A stretch of DNA of 64,000 nucleotides from Pseudomonadota bacterium (GTDB lineage: Bacteria > Pseudomonadota > Alphaproteobacteria > Rhizobiales > Xanthobacteraceae). This document shows positions 52,231 to 60,233 of this stretch, in pieces. Location of the stretch: contig JAFEFL010000025.1 in assembly GCA_018240595.1 (NCBI GenBank), positions 124,001 through 188,000 of the forward strand, written 5' to 3'. A program made the position numbers and the translations under genes. Each line of letters starts with the position of its first letter. Within the stretch, counting starts at the first letter, position 1. Under the pieces are notes generated by a model. It saw nothing but the letters and a program-made list of their open reading frames with translations. It ran no database searches and was not told the DNA's origin.

Positions 52231-53076
52231 TTACCGCCACACCTGCATCATCTCGAAAGCCTGTTTCATGATCCAGTGTTTGAAATAGGACACGCTGACG
52301 TGGGTCGCATCGCCACTGCACAATTGCGATCGCGGCTGGTCACCGTTGAAGACCGTCGACGCCACCCCGAAGACAATAAATCCGTCCCTGTTCTCGGCCA
52401 CCATCGGCCCGCCGGAATCGCCCACACAAACCCCGGTTCCTTCGCGCTGATTGAGGCGGACGAATTTTTCGTCTTCGTCGCTGCCGGCGCGCTTGACGAT
52501 GGCGGAGTTCAACTCTCCGGCCATGATCGTCTGTCCCTTTTTGTCGAAGCCGGTCGCTCCGTAGCCGATGACATAGACCGTCGGGATCTGGGTCAGCGGA
52601 TAATATTTCGCCGCCAGTTGCAGATGCCGGGCGATGGCCGGCAGCGGATTGCGAGTCTTGATGACGGCGAGATCATAAGCGTTGTCCCAGTCGTTGCGGC
52701 GATCTTCGTAGAGCGGATGAATTCGCACCGCAACCACGGGAGTCACTGCAACAGCGTCCTCTTCGAACTGTGTATCGCCGAAAATGACGCGCATGGTGGA
52801 GATATCCTTGGGGATACAATGCGCCGCGGTCAGCACGATCTGCGGGCCGATAATGCCGCCGGTGCAGACTTTCTTATCGCCGTTCTCGTTCTTGTAGCTG
52901 ATCGCGACAACATAGCGCGTCAGCTTCGCCGACATCTTCATCCGCACGCCGCCAATGACCGCATGCGACGGCGCGTTCCATATCCCGGATACGAACACAA
53001 GCAGAAGGGCGACGAAGTTTCGGCCCGTTACGCGACGCAGGAGAACCATCCGCGATCGTTCACCCGACCTCACCAT
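52231..53076 (-). CDS. Secreted trypsin-like serine protease, complete triad
   Basis: A 281-residue S1-family protease. A signal peptide (FVALLLVFVSGIWNAPSHA) ends with S-H-A just before VIGG, the position of the trypsin activation terminus. The catalytic His86 is in LTAAHC, Asp in WDNAYDLAVIK, and Ser in VCVGDSGGPMV. Cys residues in VCTGG/AAHC could form the His-loop disulfide. No propeptide is visible, so export itself may activate it. Its start overlaps the end of the paralogue upstream by 7 bases, indicating coupled translation. The ATG at 53076 is likely; MVLLRR at 53049 is possible. Confidence 0.85.
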   Translation of the reverse strand: MVRSGERSRMVLLRRVTGRNFVALLLVFVSGIWNAPSHAVIGGVRMKMSAKLTRYVVAISYKNENGDKKVCTGGIIGPQIVLTAAHCIPKDISTMRVIFGDTQFEEDAVAVTPVVAVRIHPLYEDRRNDWDNAYDLAVIKTRNPLPAIARHLQLAAKYYPLTQIPTVYVIGYGATGFDKKGQTIMAGELNSAIVKRAGSDEDEKFVRLNQREGTGVCVGDSGGPMVAENRDGFIVFGVASTVFNGDQPRSQLCSGDATHVSVSYFKHWIMKQAFEMMQVWR

Positions 53077-53927
53077 TTATCCACCTGCATCAATTCAAAC
53101 GCTTGCTGGATGATCCACTCCTGCAAGGCGTGGACATTGAGGAAGATGCCGGTGCCGGCGCATTTATCCTTCTCGTCCGCTTTGTTGGAAACGGTGGATG
53201 CGATACCCATCAGGATGTAACCTTGGTCATTTTCCACGACCATCGGGCCGCCATCGTCGCCAGTGCAGATTCCCGTGCCCTTGCTCTGATCGACGACGAT
53301 CAGCCGGTCGTCCTCGTGATCCGCCGCCCGGTGCGCGATGGCCGAATAGAGTTGCCCCTGGCCAACCGGCTTGCCATCCCTTCCTACGCTGATGGCGCCG
53401 TAGCCAAGGACGTAAACCGTCGGGATCTGACTCACAGGAAAATAGCTCGCAGCAAGCTGAAAATGTCTGGCCGCGGCGGGGAGCGGATCTTTCGTGCGGA
53501 TGACGGCGACGTCGTAGGGATTGTACCGCAGACTCTTCGATTTTTCGTAGTCTTGATGGTGACTCGCTCTGGAAACTGCGAGTTCGGCCAGAGCCCGGTC
53601 CGGGCGCATGGAGTCGCCGAACACGACGCTCGTCTTCGACAAGCCGATACTTTCGGTTTCCCCCCTCGAAATGCAGTGCGCCGCCGTGAGAATGAGATGC
53701 GAGCCGATGATCGAGCCGCCGCAGATCTTTTTTTCGCCCTTGTCGTCTTCGTAGCGGATGCCGACGACATACTTCGTTACGTAGTGCCTCATCGCCAATT
53801 CTTCGCCGCCGATGACGGCGCGCGACGGCTTGGCCGGGAACAGGCACAGAAGAGAGAGAAGCAGAGTCGCCAAGGGGCGGCTCCAAAGGCGGAGCGGCAG
53901 CCGGCGGACGGGCATTCCAGGGGGCAT
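53070..53927 (-). CDS. Secreted trypsin-fold protein with Ser-to-Asp change (pseudoprotease)
   Basis: A 285-residue paralogue of the downstream protease. Signal peptide PLATLLLSLLCLFPAKPSRA is again followed directly by VIGG. The catalytic His is kept (LTAAHC) and so is Asp (NPYDVAVIRT), but the nucleophile motif reads CTGDDGGPMV: the Ser codon is GAT (complement at 53253-53255). Any Ser codon is at least two base changes away, so a sequencing slip is unlikely. The preceding Asp, needed for the activation salt bridge, is retained. It is probably catalytically dead and may bind substrate, inhibitor or its active neighbour. The exact start is uncertain (53927 or 53915). Confidence 0.85.
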   Translation of the reverse strand: MPPGMPVRRLPLRLWSRPLATLLLSLLCLFPAKPSRAVIGGEELAMRHYVTKYVVGIRYEDDKGEKKICGGSIIGSHLILTAAHCISRGETESIGLSKTSVVFGDSMRPDRALAELAVSRASHHQDYEKSKSLRYNPYDVAVIRTKDPLPAAARHFQLAASYFPVSQIPTVYVLGYGAISVGRDGKPVGQGQLYSAIAHRAADHEDDRLIVVDQSKGTGICTGDDGGPMVVENDQGYILMGIASTVSNKADEKDKCAGTGIFLNVHALQEWIIQQAFELMQVDKW

Positions 53928-54011
53928 GGAGGCGGGACGGGACTGCGGGCAGCGTTATGTCGGGAATACGACTATACCGCAGCCGGCCGGTAGGTCTATC
54001 GGCCTTGTTTG

Positions 54012-54764
54012 TTATCCGGCCTGTTTGTTAGCCGCAGCCGGCGGCCGGGTTCCGAACACCTGCGCCGCGAACTGCGGATAGAGGCTCGCCAGCTGCGGCG
54101 CCACCTTGTCGCGCATCAGCTTCAGCGTCTCGGCCGACGGCGCCGGAGTCTCGGGCACGGTGTCCGGGCGGTCGAAATCGAAGCCGGTGTGCTCGATCAC
54201 CTCTTCCACCGTATGGCCGGGGTGCACGCTCACAAGCGTGAAGCGGCCATTGGCGAAGGAGAACAGGCAGCGATTGGTGATCAGCGCCACCGGCCCGCCG
54301 GTGCGGTGCACGTTCGGCTCGCTCGTCCCCGCCGCGCTGATGAAATCGACCTTGGGCACCAAGGTGCGGCGCGAGTGTTCTGTGCGAAACAGGATCACCT
54401 TCGGCACCACGTAATAGAGATAGGCCGAACCGTAGGAGCCGGGAAAGCGCACCTTGGGATGATCGTGCGGGCCGATCTCGACGAGGTTGATGTTGCCCTG
54501 CCCGTCGATCTGCCCGCCGGACAGAAAAAACACGTCGATGCGGCCCTGGCCGGCGCAGTCGAACAGCTCGCGGCCGCCGTCGGTCCAGAACGTGTTCTTC
54601 GAACTGCCGAGCAGCGACACATAGGGCCGGCCTTTCCCGCGCTCGCGCGCCAAGAGCGCCGCGGTCGCCGGAATCGGCGAGGCATTGCCGACGGCGACGT
54701 GACGCACGTCGCCGATGAAGTTGGCGATCTGGTCGGCGAGCAGTTCTTCGGGGAGGAAGGTCAT
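54012..54764 (-). CDS. CoA-transferase family, beta subunit
   Basis: A 250-residue family I CoA-transferase/hydrolase subunit. Features are the ADQIANFIGDVRHVAVGNAS start, FFLSGGQIDGQGNINLVEIG, and GPVALITNRCLFSFANGRFT. The pairing with the alpha subunit at 54959 and the lengths (250 and 271 aa) resemble glutaconate CoA-transferase or the IpdAB ring-cleavage hydrolases. The catalytic Glu of true CoA-transferases is not obvious here. The gene order is alpha then beta, separated by a repeat element. Confidence 0.8.
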   Translation of the reverse strand: MTFLPEELLADQIANFIGDVRHVAVGNASPIPATAALLARERGKGRPYVSLLGSSKNTFWTDGGRELFDCAGQGRIDVFFLSGGQIDGQGNINLVEIGPHDHPKVRFPGSYGSAYLYYVVPKVILFRTEHSRRTLVPKVDFISAAGTSEPNVHRTGGPVALITNRCLFSFANGRFTLVSVHPGHTVEEVIEHTGFDFDRPDTVPETPAPSAETLKLMRDKVAPQLASLYPQFAAQVFGTRPPAAANKQAG

Positions 54765-54787
54765 GGGAATTTCGAAATCTCTCTTCC

Positions 54788-54940
54788 TTCACCTCTCCCA
54801 CAGGGAGAGGTCGAATTGCGAAGCAATTCGGGTGAGGGGTTACAAACTATCGAGAGGCTCTTGCCCCCTCACCCCAACCCTCTCCCCCGTAGCTCGCCGG
54901 ACGGCGAGCGTCCGCTCGCCTATGGGGAGAAGGAGCAGGC
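54788..54940. repeat. Composite palindromic element between CoA-transferase genes
   Basis: CACCTCTCCCACAGGGAGAGGT (split here only by its loop) at 54790-54811, then GAATTGC-GAA-GCAATTC, then a CCCTCTCCCCC...GGGGAGAAGG section with an inner CGCCGGACGGCG dyad. Same family as 9.6 and 57.8 kb. Confidence 0.75.
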
Positions 54941-54958
54941 AGCGCTCGTGGCAACGCA

Positions 54959-55774
54959 TTACACCGCCACATTCTCATTCACGTACTTCCCGACATACTC
55001 CTTGAACCCCTCCTCGCTCGCCGCCATCTTGGCGTACAGCGCCAGATGCTCGATGTCGGCCTTGTAGGTGTCGGGCAGCGGCAGCGGCCAGGCGCCGTTC
55101 TCTGCCACCGCAATGGCATCGACATAGAAGCCCGGCAGCGTGCCGGCGGCGGTGAGCGGATCGTCGAGCAGATTGCGCTGCTCGATCTTCTCGACGGTGA
55201 CGACGGTGCGCTGCGCCGCATGCGCCATGGTGACGAGCTCGCGCTGCCGGCCGATAAAGACATTGCCGAATTCGTCGGCGAGCGGCGCGTGGAACAGCGC
55301 CACGTCCGGCCTGATCGCCGGCAGCAGCACGATCGGATCGTCGTTACCGAACGGGCTATCGATCACCTTCCAGTCGTCGCGATACTTCAGCACGTCCGAG
55401 CCGATCAGCCCGCGCAGCGGCATGAACGGCACGCCCTTCTCCGCCGCCTGCAGCGCCGCGTGCAGTGCCGGACAGGTGGCGTCCTTCATCGCGATCGAAC
55501 CCTTGAGCACCGCCTGCGTGAAGCGCGGCGCCGGCCCGAGTTCGCCGAGGCTGACGGCGCTGGTCTCCAAGGTCGCGACGCAGCCGGCGCCGATCAGCAT
55601 GTCGGCCTGCATCGATGAGGTGGGCAGCGCGACGAGGTGCAGGTTGCGGACACCGCGGCGGATCAGCGCCCGCGTCGCCGCCATCGGCACGCCGCACACC
55701 TCCCGCGGTACCACCAGCATGATGCCGTCGGTAATGGGCTGAAGCGCCTCGTCGAGGGATTGCACAAGCGACAT
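54959..55774 (-). CDS. CoA-transferase family, alpha subunit
   Basis: A 271-residue alpha subunit of a two-subunit CoA-transferase-like enzyme. Visible blocks are VPREVCGVPMAATRALIRRG, HLVALPTSSMQADMLIGAGC, FMPLRGLIGSDVLKYR and RPDVALFHAPLADEFGNVFI. The ATG at 55774 begins MSLVQSLDEALQP; the longer frame is divergent-promoter DNA. It pairs with the beta gene at 54012. A MetF-like gene is divergent 122 bases away, a combination that suggests a shared one-carbon or CoA-ester pathway. Confidence 0.82.
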   Translation of the reverse strand: MSLVQSLDEALQPITDGIMLVVPREVCGVPMAATRALIRRGVRNLHLVALPTSSMQADMLIGAGCVATLETSAVSLGELGPAPRFTQAVLKGSIAMKDATCPALHAALQAAEKGVPFMPLRGLIGSDVLKYRDDWKVIDSPFGNDDPIVLLPAIRPDVALFHAPLADEFGNVFIGRQRELVTMAHAAQRTVVTVEKIEQRNLLDDPLTAAGTLPGFYVDAIAVAENGAWPLPLPDTYKADIEHLALYAKMAASEEGFKEYVGKYVNENVAV

Positions 55775-55896
55775 GGTTCGGGTCCCGGCTTGCGCGGCCG
55801 GCCCACCATGACGTGGGCCGCCGCGACGCGGCATGGCGCGGCTGTCATGACACCCCCGCCCTTGAAAGGTCCACTCAATTCTGCGACGCCATCGGC

Positions 55897-56820
55897 ATGG
55901 ACACATTGCAGCAGAAGCTGGACGCCGGCCGTTTCGTCATCACCGCGGAGATCACCCCCCCGGTGTCGTTCGACCGCGCCGATCTCATGGCCAAGGCGGC
56001 GCCGCTCAAGGGCCTCGCCGACGCGGTCAACGTCACCGACGGCGCCGGCGCCCGGCCGCACATGGGCTCGCTCGCCGCCGCGGTGATCCTCAAGCAGGAC
56101 GGCATCGAGCCGATCCTCCAGCTCACCTGCCGCGACCGCAACCGCATCGCGCTGCAAAGCGAATTGATGGGCGCGGCGGCGCTCGGCGTCGACAACCTGC
56201 TGATCCTGCGCGGCGACGACCCGTCCGCCGGCGATCAGCCCGACACCAAGCCGGTGTTCGACCTCGACGCCCGCGGCCTCATCGAAACCGCGCGCACGCT
56301 GCGCGACACGGGCGAGCTGCCGAGCGGCCGCAAGGTCGCGGGCACCGCCCGCTTCCTGATCGGCGCCGCCGATGCCCCGATCGATCCGCCGCCCGGCTGG
56401 GAGCCGAAGGGGCTGGCCGCCAAGGTCGCCGCCGGCGCGCAATTCGCCCAGACGCAATTCTGCATGGATGCCGGCGTCGTTGCGCGCTACATGGCGCGGC
56501 TCGCCGAGCATGGCCTGGTCGGCCCGGATTCTCCCGGCAAGCTGAAGATCATCGTCGGCATCGCGCCGTTGCGCTCGGCGAAATCGGCGCGCTGGATGAA
56601 GGAAAAGCTGTTCGGCACCATCATCCCCGACGGCTTCGTCGAGCGTCTCGACAGGGCCGCCGATCCGGTGGCCGAGGGCATCGCCATCGCCGTGGACCTG
56701 ATTGCCGAACTTGCCGCCATTCCCGGTGTTGCCGGTGTTCACATCATGGCGCCGAACAACGACGCGGCCGTGCCGGACGTGATCCGCGCCGCCCGCGCCA
56801 GCGTGAAACGGCTGGCCTGA
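55897..56820 (+). CDS. Methylenetetrahydrofolate reductase family protein
   Basis: A 307-residue (beta/alpha)8 flavoprotein of the MetF family that reduces 5,10-methylene-THF to 5-methyl-THF. Blocks are FVITAEITPPVSFDRADLMA, AVNVTDGAGARPHMGSLAAA, ILQLTCRDRNRIALQSELMG, LLILRGDDPSAGDQPDTKPV and AGAQFAQTQFCMDAGVV. The length matches short MTHFRs. The start at 55897 gives the usual MDTLQQKLDAGRF. In several rhizobia similar proteins act as a second MTHFR next to C1 or CoA-transferase genes; whether this is the methionine-pathway copy is unclear. Confidence 0.85.
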   Translation: MDTLQQKLDAGRFVITAEITPPVSFDRADLMAKAAPLKGLADAVNVTDGAGARPHMGSLAAAVILKQDGIEPILQLTCRDRNRIALQSELMGAAALGVDNLLILRGDDPSAGDQPDTKPVFDLDARGLIETARTLRDTGELPSGRKVAGTARFLIGAADAPIDPPPGWEPKGLAAKVAAGAQFAQTQFCMDAGVVARYMARLAEHGLVGPDSPGKLKIIVGIAPLRSAKSARWMKEKLFGTIIPDGFVERLDRAADPVAEGIAIAVDLIAELAAIPGVAGVHIMAPNNDAAVPDVIRAARASVKRLA

Positions 56821-56923
56821 CGCGGCGCGCCGGCGCTCTTGCTCGCCGCCTTGCGCCATCGCATAGTCCCGCCTCCCGCCATCCGGCTCAAACAACAAAC
56901 GTCAGTTCCAAGGGAGATCCTTC

Positions 56924-57778
56924 ATGAAGCTCGTCCGCTACGGCGCCGCCGGCCGCGAAAAACCCGGCATCATCGGCGAGGACGGCAAGATCCGCGACCT
57001 GTCGCGCGTGGTGAAGGACATCGACGGCGCCATGCTCGCCTCCGGCGGCCTCGCCAAGATCAAGAAGCTCAACCTGAAGCGCATGAAGCCGGTTTCCGGC
57101 AAGCCGCGCCTCGGGCCCTGCATGGGCAACGTGAAGAACTTCGTCGCCATCGGCCTGAACTACTCCGACCACGCCGCCGAGGCGGGCCTCGCCACGCCGA
57201 AGGAGCCGGTGATCTTCTGGAAGCACACCTCGTCGATCTGCGGCCCGAACGACGACACCATCATCCCCAAGGAATCGCTGAAGCTCGATTGGGAAATCGA
57301 GCTCGGCATCGTCATCGGCAAGCGCGCGCGCTACCTCGACAAGGCCAAGGCGAAGGACGCCATCGCCGGCTACTTCCTCGCCAACGACGTGTCCGAGCGC
57401 AACTTCCAGATCGAGCGCTCCGGCGGCCAGTGGGGCAAGGGCAAGAGCTGCGAGACCTTCGGCCCGATCGGCCCGTGGTTCGTCACCAAGGACGAGATGA
57501 AGAACCCGCAGAACCTCAACATGTGGCTCGACGTCAACGGCGAGAAGCGCCAGCGCGGCAACACCAAGACCATGGTGTTCGATTGCGAGTTCATCGTCTG
57601 GTACTGCTCGCAGATGTTCGTGCTCGAGCCGGGCGACATCATCATCACCGGCACGCCGCCGGGCGTCGGCCTCGGCATGAAGCCGACCCCGCAGTTCCTG
57701 AAGGCCGGCGACGTCGTCACCCTCGGCATCGACGGCCTCGGCGAGCAGAAGCAGAAGATCGTCGCGTTTAAGAAGTAA
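56924..57778 (+). CDS. Fumarylacetoacetate hydrolase (FAH) family protein
   Basis: A 284-residue FAH-fold enzyme, like ureidoglycolate lyase and 2-keto-acid hydratase/isomerase. The metal ligands lie in DWEIELGIVIG (two Glu) and ANDVSERNFQ (Asp). The FAH lid segment QWGKGKSCETFGPIGPWFVT and the IITGTPPGVGLGMKP loop are conserved. GGGAGATCCTTC precedes the ATG. It could act on ring-cleavage products such as those of aromatic degradation, but no adjacent pathway confirms it. Confidence 0.85.
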   Translation: MKLVRYGAAGREKPGIIGEDGKIRDLSRVVKDIDGAMLASGGLAKIKKLNLKRMKPVSGKPRLGPCMGNVKNFVAIGLNYSDHAAEAGLATPKEPVIFWKHTSSICGPNDDTIIPKESLKLDWEIELGIVIGKRARYLDKAKAKDAIAGYFLANDVSERNFQIERSGGQWGKGKSCETFGPIGPWFVTKDEMKNPQNLNMWLDVNGEKRQRGNTKTMVFDCEFIVWYCSQMFVLEPGDIIITGTPPGVGLGMKPTPQFLKAGDVVTLGIDGLGEQKQKIVAFKK

Positions 57779-57806
57779 AGACTGAGGCGCACGTCCCGCA
57801 CGCGCT

Positions 57807-57934
57807 TTCCCCTCTCCCCTTGGGGGAGAGGGTGGCGCGCTCTTAGCGCGCCGGGAGAGGGGTAGCTGCCGATCGCCATCCGACCCCCACCCCGACAGCT
57901 TCGCTGTCGACCCTCCCCACAAGGGGGAGGGTAA
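57807..57934. repeat. Composite palindromic element
   Basis: CCCCTCTCCCC-TTG-GGGGAGAGGG, an inner GGCGCGC...GCGCGCC dyad, GACAGC-TTC-GCTGTC, and CCCTCCCC-ACAA-GGGGGAGGG. A member of the G/C-run family seen at 9.6 and 54.8 kb. Confidence 0.78.
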
Positions 57935-57945
57935 GAAAGAAAAAC

Positions 57946-57976
57946 AAAACCCCGGGCGATGAGCCCGGGGTTTTTG
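57946..57976 (+). terminator. Terminator after the FAH-family gene
   Basis: AAAACCCCGGGC, loop GATGA, GCCCGGGGTTTT then TGTTT: a 12-bp stem with a T-run. Confidence 0.85.
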
Positions 57977-58051
57977 TTTAGCGGGGCCAGATCTCACTTC
58001 GCGCATCAGCCGCTTAACACAATTTAACGCCCTGCGTTTAGCATCCCGAAC

Positions 58052-58459
58052 ATGCTTTCCGATCGGCTCAAACAACTACCCTATCTGGTTCACACCAACA
58101 GGGAGCTTGGCCTCATGCTGAGGGGCAGCAAGCCCCTCGCCTACTTTTCCGAATTCCTCGGCCACGAACCCATAGTCTGTCTTCGTTATTGGCGCATGTT
58201 CGACAGGCACGCCTCCGCAGGCCGCTTGATCCATCGCGAGGTCGTGGAGCCAGAATCCGGGCAGCCGCATTTGCAACTCCGGAGATTGTTTTATGCCCTA
58301 CCGGGCCACGAATGGCGTATCGACGGGATGCTGGCACTTGTGCACGAACCCGGACCGTGGTCGGACGAGCGTGAAAGGCGATTTGGCGAACTGCTTGGCT
58401 ATGAACCGTGGCAAATGGACTATTGGCTGACGTACCGGGCCACACATGGTTTCTTGTAG
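58052..58459 (+). CDS. Hypothetical protein
   Basis: A 135-residue soluble protein (starts MLSDRLKQLPYLVHTNRELG, ends WLTYRATHGFL). It is rich in aromatic and charged residues (REVVEPESGQPHLQLRRLFY, HEWRIDGMLALVHEP). No motif, signal or membrane span is recognised. It lies in the transition from chromosomal genes to the AT-richer module. A repeat and terminator follow its stop. Confidence 0.55.
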   Translation: MLSDRLKQLPYLVHTNRELGLMLRGSKPLAYFSEFLGHEPIVCLRYWRMFDRHASAGRLIHREVVEPESGQPHLQLRRLFYALPGHEWRIDGMLALVHEPGPWSDERERRFGELLGYEPWQMDYWLTYRATHGFL

Positions 58460-58471
58460 CGTCGCGCCGCA

Positions 58472-58508
58472 CTCCGCTCGTCCCCGCGAAAGCGGGGACC
58501 CAGTTCTA
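58472..58508. repeat. Dispersed palindrome (NWIPAFAG family)
   Basis: GTCCCCGC-GAAA-GCGGGGAC at 58480-58499 with CCAGTTCTAA flank. Same family as the pair at 46.94-47.03 kb. Confidence 0.78.
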
Positions 58509-58514
58509 AACACT

Positions 58515-58541
58515 CCCGGGCGATGGGCCCGGGTTTTTTGT
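58515..58541 (+). terminator. Terminator after the 58.1-kb gene
   Basis: CCCGGGC, short loop, GCCCGGG then TTTTTT. The hairpin core resembles the terminator at 57.95 kb. Confidence 0.8.
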
Positions 58542-58668
58542 TTGCCGCGGGCGCACCCGTCGCCGGCTCCTGCGGCACTAAAAGCGAGCATCAATTTGAA
58601 ATATACAATTCACCGCGCGCCCAAGATAAATTGGGAATGGGGATCAATTTCACAGGAGGAGATCGTCT

Positions 58669-59211
58669 ATGATACCGATTTTCGAGCAGGGGAACGGAAA
58701 AGGGATTGGGCATTTACTTGACACTTTTACCAAACGTTTCGACCAAATATGCGCACAACACCTGAAAGACAGACGCGCAAAAGCCTTTGCATTTGTATTT
58801 TACGACTTCAATGACAGGCACATTAAGACGATACTCCGAGACCAAGGCGTTTTTACCCAGCTAGATCGCCTCGCCGGAAAAGAACTCAGCATCTTCTTTC
58901 TTCATACCGGCACGCGCCACGCTGTACGACAATTCAACGAGACGTTCCTTAAACAACTCGGACTGGAAGAAGCAAAGCCGCCATGCGTCGTTTTCTTCAA
59001 ATTGTCTGAGGGCAAGGCAATCGATGTTTCGCTCGCATCTCTAGAGAGCACAGACCTATTCCACGGCTTTAAGGAACTACACGACGTTATCGCCTCGTAC
59101 CTTAATACGTCGAACGCAGAACCTAAGCACGTCCGGTGGACAAAGGCAGCGGGAAAAATTATAGCCCTTGAGACCATCAAGGAGGGGGTAAAGCTCTCTC
59201 TTGGATTTTAG
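58669..59211 (+). CDS. Accessory-module protein A, unknown function
   Basis: A 180-residue soluble protein with mixed alpha/beta character: AKAFAFVFYDFNDRHIKTIL, then IFFLHTGTRHAVRQFNETFL, CVVFFKLSEGKAIDV and a C-terminal helix-rich end. The alternation of strands and helices suggests a compact alpha/beta (thioredoxin- or Rossmann-like) fold, but no catalytic motif is recognised. Its DNA is visibly more AT-rich than the neighbours and uses A/T third positions freely, a sign of recent transfer. A strong CAGGAGGAG site lies just upstream. It is followed 80 bases later by protein B. Confidence 0.65.
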   Translation: MIPIFEQGNGKGIGHLLDTFTKRFDQICAQHLKDRRAKAFAFVFYDFNDRHIKTILRDQGVFTQLDRLAGKELSIFFLHTGTRHAVRQFNETFLKQLGLEEAKPPCVVFFKLSEGKAIDVSLASLESTDLFHGFKELHDVIASYLNTSNAEPKHVRWTKAAGKIIALETIKEGVKLSLGF

Positions 59212-59291
59212 GGCACCTCCTGCCGTAACTTGTCGGTTTTTCGACTGCATAGTAGGGATTGCGGAAAGATCAAAGACATGGGCGAAACTTC

Positions 59292-60101
59292 ATGCCGTCG
59301 CCGAAGCCATTTATAATCGACGATATGGATCGCGGTGTGACCCGCACCGCATTTCGTCGTATGAAGAAGGCGCAGAAGCGCCAGCTAATAATCGAATGGT
59401 TCGGACAGAATTACGAAGATCCTGCCGTCCGAACGCCATTTGAATCAAGAGAAGGTGGATATCAGTATATTTGGGGTGATCCCCGTGAGACGCGAGTGAT
59501 ATTGGATGGCCAATTCGGCGGTTTAGTGTCTGAAGCGCTTATCGAGGAAGTCGCCAAGGAATTGGAGAACGATGGCCCCCCTGAGTGGGTTCCGATACCC
59601 AGGGACGAAGACTACGAGCATTATGATGAAGCCGACGTTCCTACTGAGCCGCCCCCCCTTGACATTTTCTTAGACGAGCAAAGTGACCGCTACGGCTCCT
59701 CCGCCGATTTGGAGGCTCGAAGACTCGTCGAGCAGCGTGTCAATGAACTTCTCAAAGTGCTGGAGGAACCAGCGCCTATTGGTATCGGACACAACCAGCC
59801 GCCGACTGACATTTCAATTCCGCAAGACATTCGGGAAGCAGCGCTCGAATTGCGCAAAGAGATTACAAGCTCCGCTCCCGAAATAGGACGGATCAAACAA
59901 TGGGCTACTCCACTACGCGATGGCCTTGTTGCGATTATGAAATATGTGGCGCAAAAAGCAGATAAGGCGGTCGACGCTGCAGTGAAAGCTACGGCGGTCG
60001 GGGCCGTCACAATGATCGGTTTGCGGTACAGTGAACAACTTGAGCGGGCCTTTGACGCAGTAGTAAGCTGGCTCGAAATTGCGGCGAAGACGGTTTTATA
60101 G
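59292..60101 (+). CDS. Accessory-module protein B, unknown function
   Basis: A 269-residue protein in the same AT-richer tract. Residues about 10-105 form a conserved-looking head (RMKKAQKRQLIIEWFGQNYE, ESREGGYQYIWGDPRETRVI, FGGLVSEALIEEVAKELEND). An acidic Pro-rich linker contains IGIGHNQPPTD, a short motif similar to ones I remember in proteins of mobile elements. The C-terminal 80 residues are helical and amphipathic (KYVAQKADKAVDAAVKATAV, then GAVTMIGL). No enzyme motif is seen. The ATG at 59292 was chosen; the TTG-led extension is unlikely. A role in defence or mobile-element biology is a guess from location and linker motif. Confidence 0.6.
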   Translation: MPSPKPFIIDDMDRGVTRTAFRRMKKAQKRQLIIEWFGQNYEDPAVRTPFESREGGYQYIWGDPRETRVILDGQFGGLVSEALIEEVAKELENDGPPEWVPIPRDEDYEHYDEADVPTEPPPLDIFLDEQSDRYGSSADLEARRLVEQRVNELLKVLEEPAPIGIGHNQPPTDISIPQDIREAALELRKEITSSAPEIGRIKQWATPLRDGLVAIMKYVAQKADKAVDAAVKATAVGAVTMIGLRYSEQLERAFDAVVSWLEIAAKTVL

Positions 60102-60233
60102 AGTCTTTCTATAGCGCCATTGTTATCCGCCGCACTTCGTTTCCAATTCCGCACGGTTCCAATCTTCGTTTCAGCGAGCTCGCCAGCTCTTTTGTCGGCT
60201 TTTGGCGTAAAGCAGACATCTCCTCCTCCCCCC

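Noticed and set aside
49572..52271. An 899-codon plus-strand frame across fadL and the hydroxylase gene
   Set aside because: It is antisense to two well-supported genes and shows only Arg/Gln/His-rich shadow sequence.
54012..57778. CoA-transferase, MetF-like and FAH-family genes as the missing lower part of the ligABC pathway
   Set aside because: The lower protocatechuate 4,5-pathway needs a pyrone hydrolase, a hydratase and an aldolase, none of which is present. These genes are 43 kb away and in mixed orientation.
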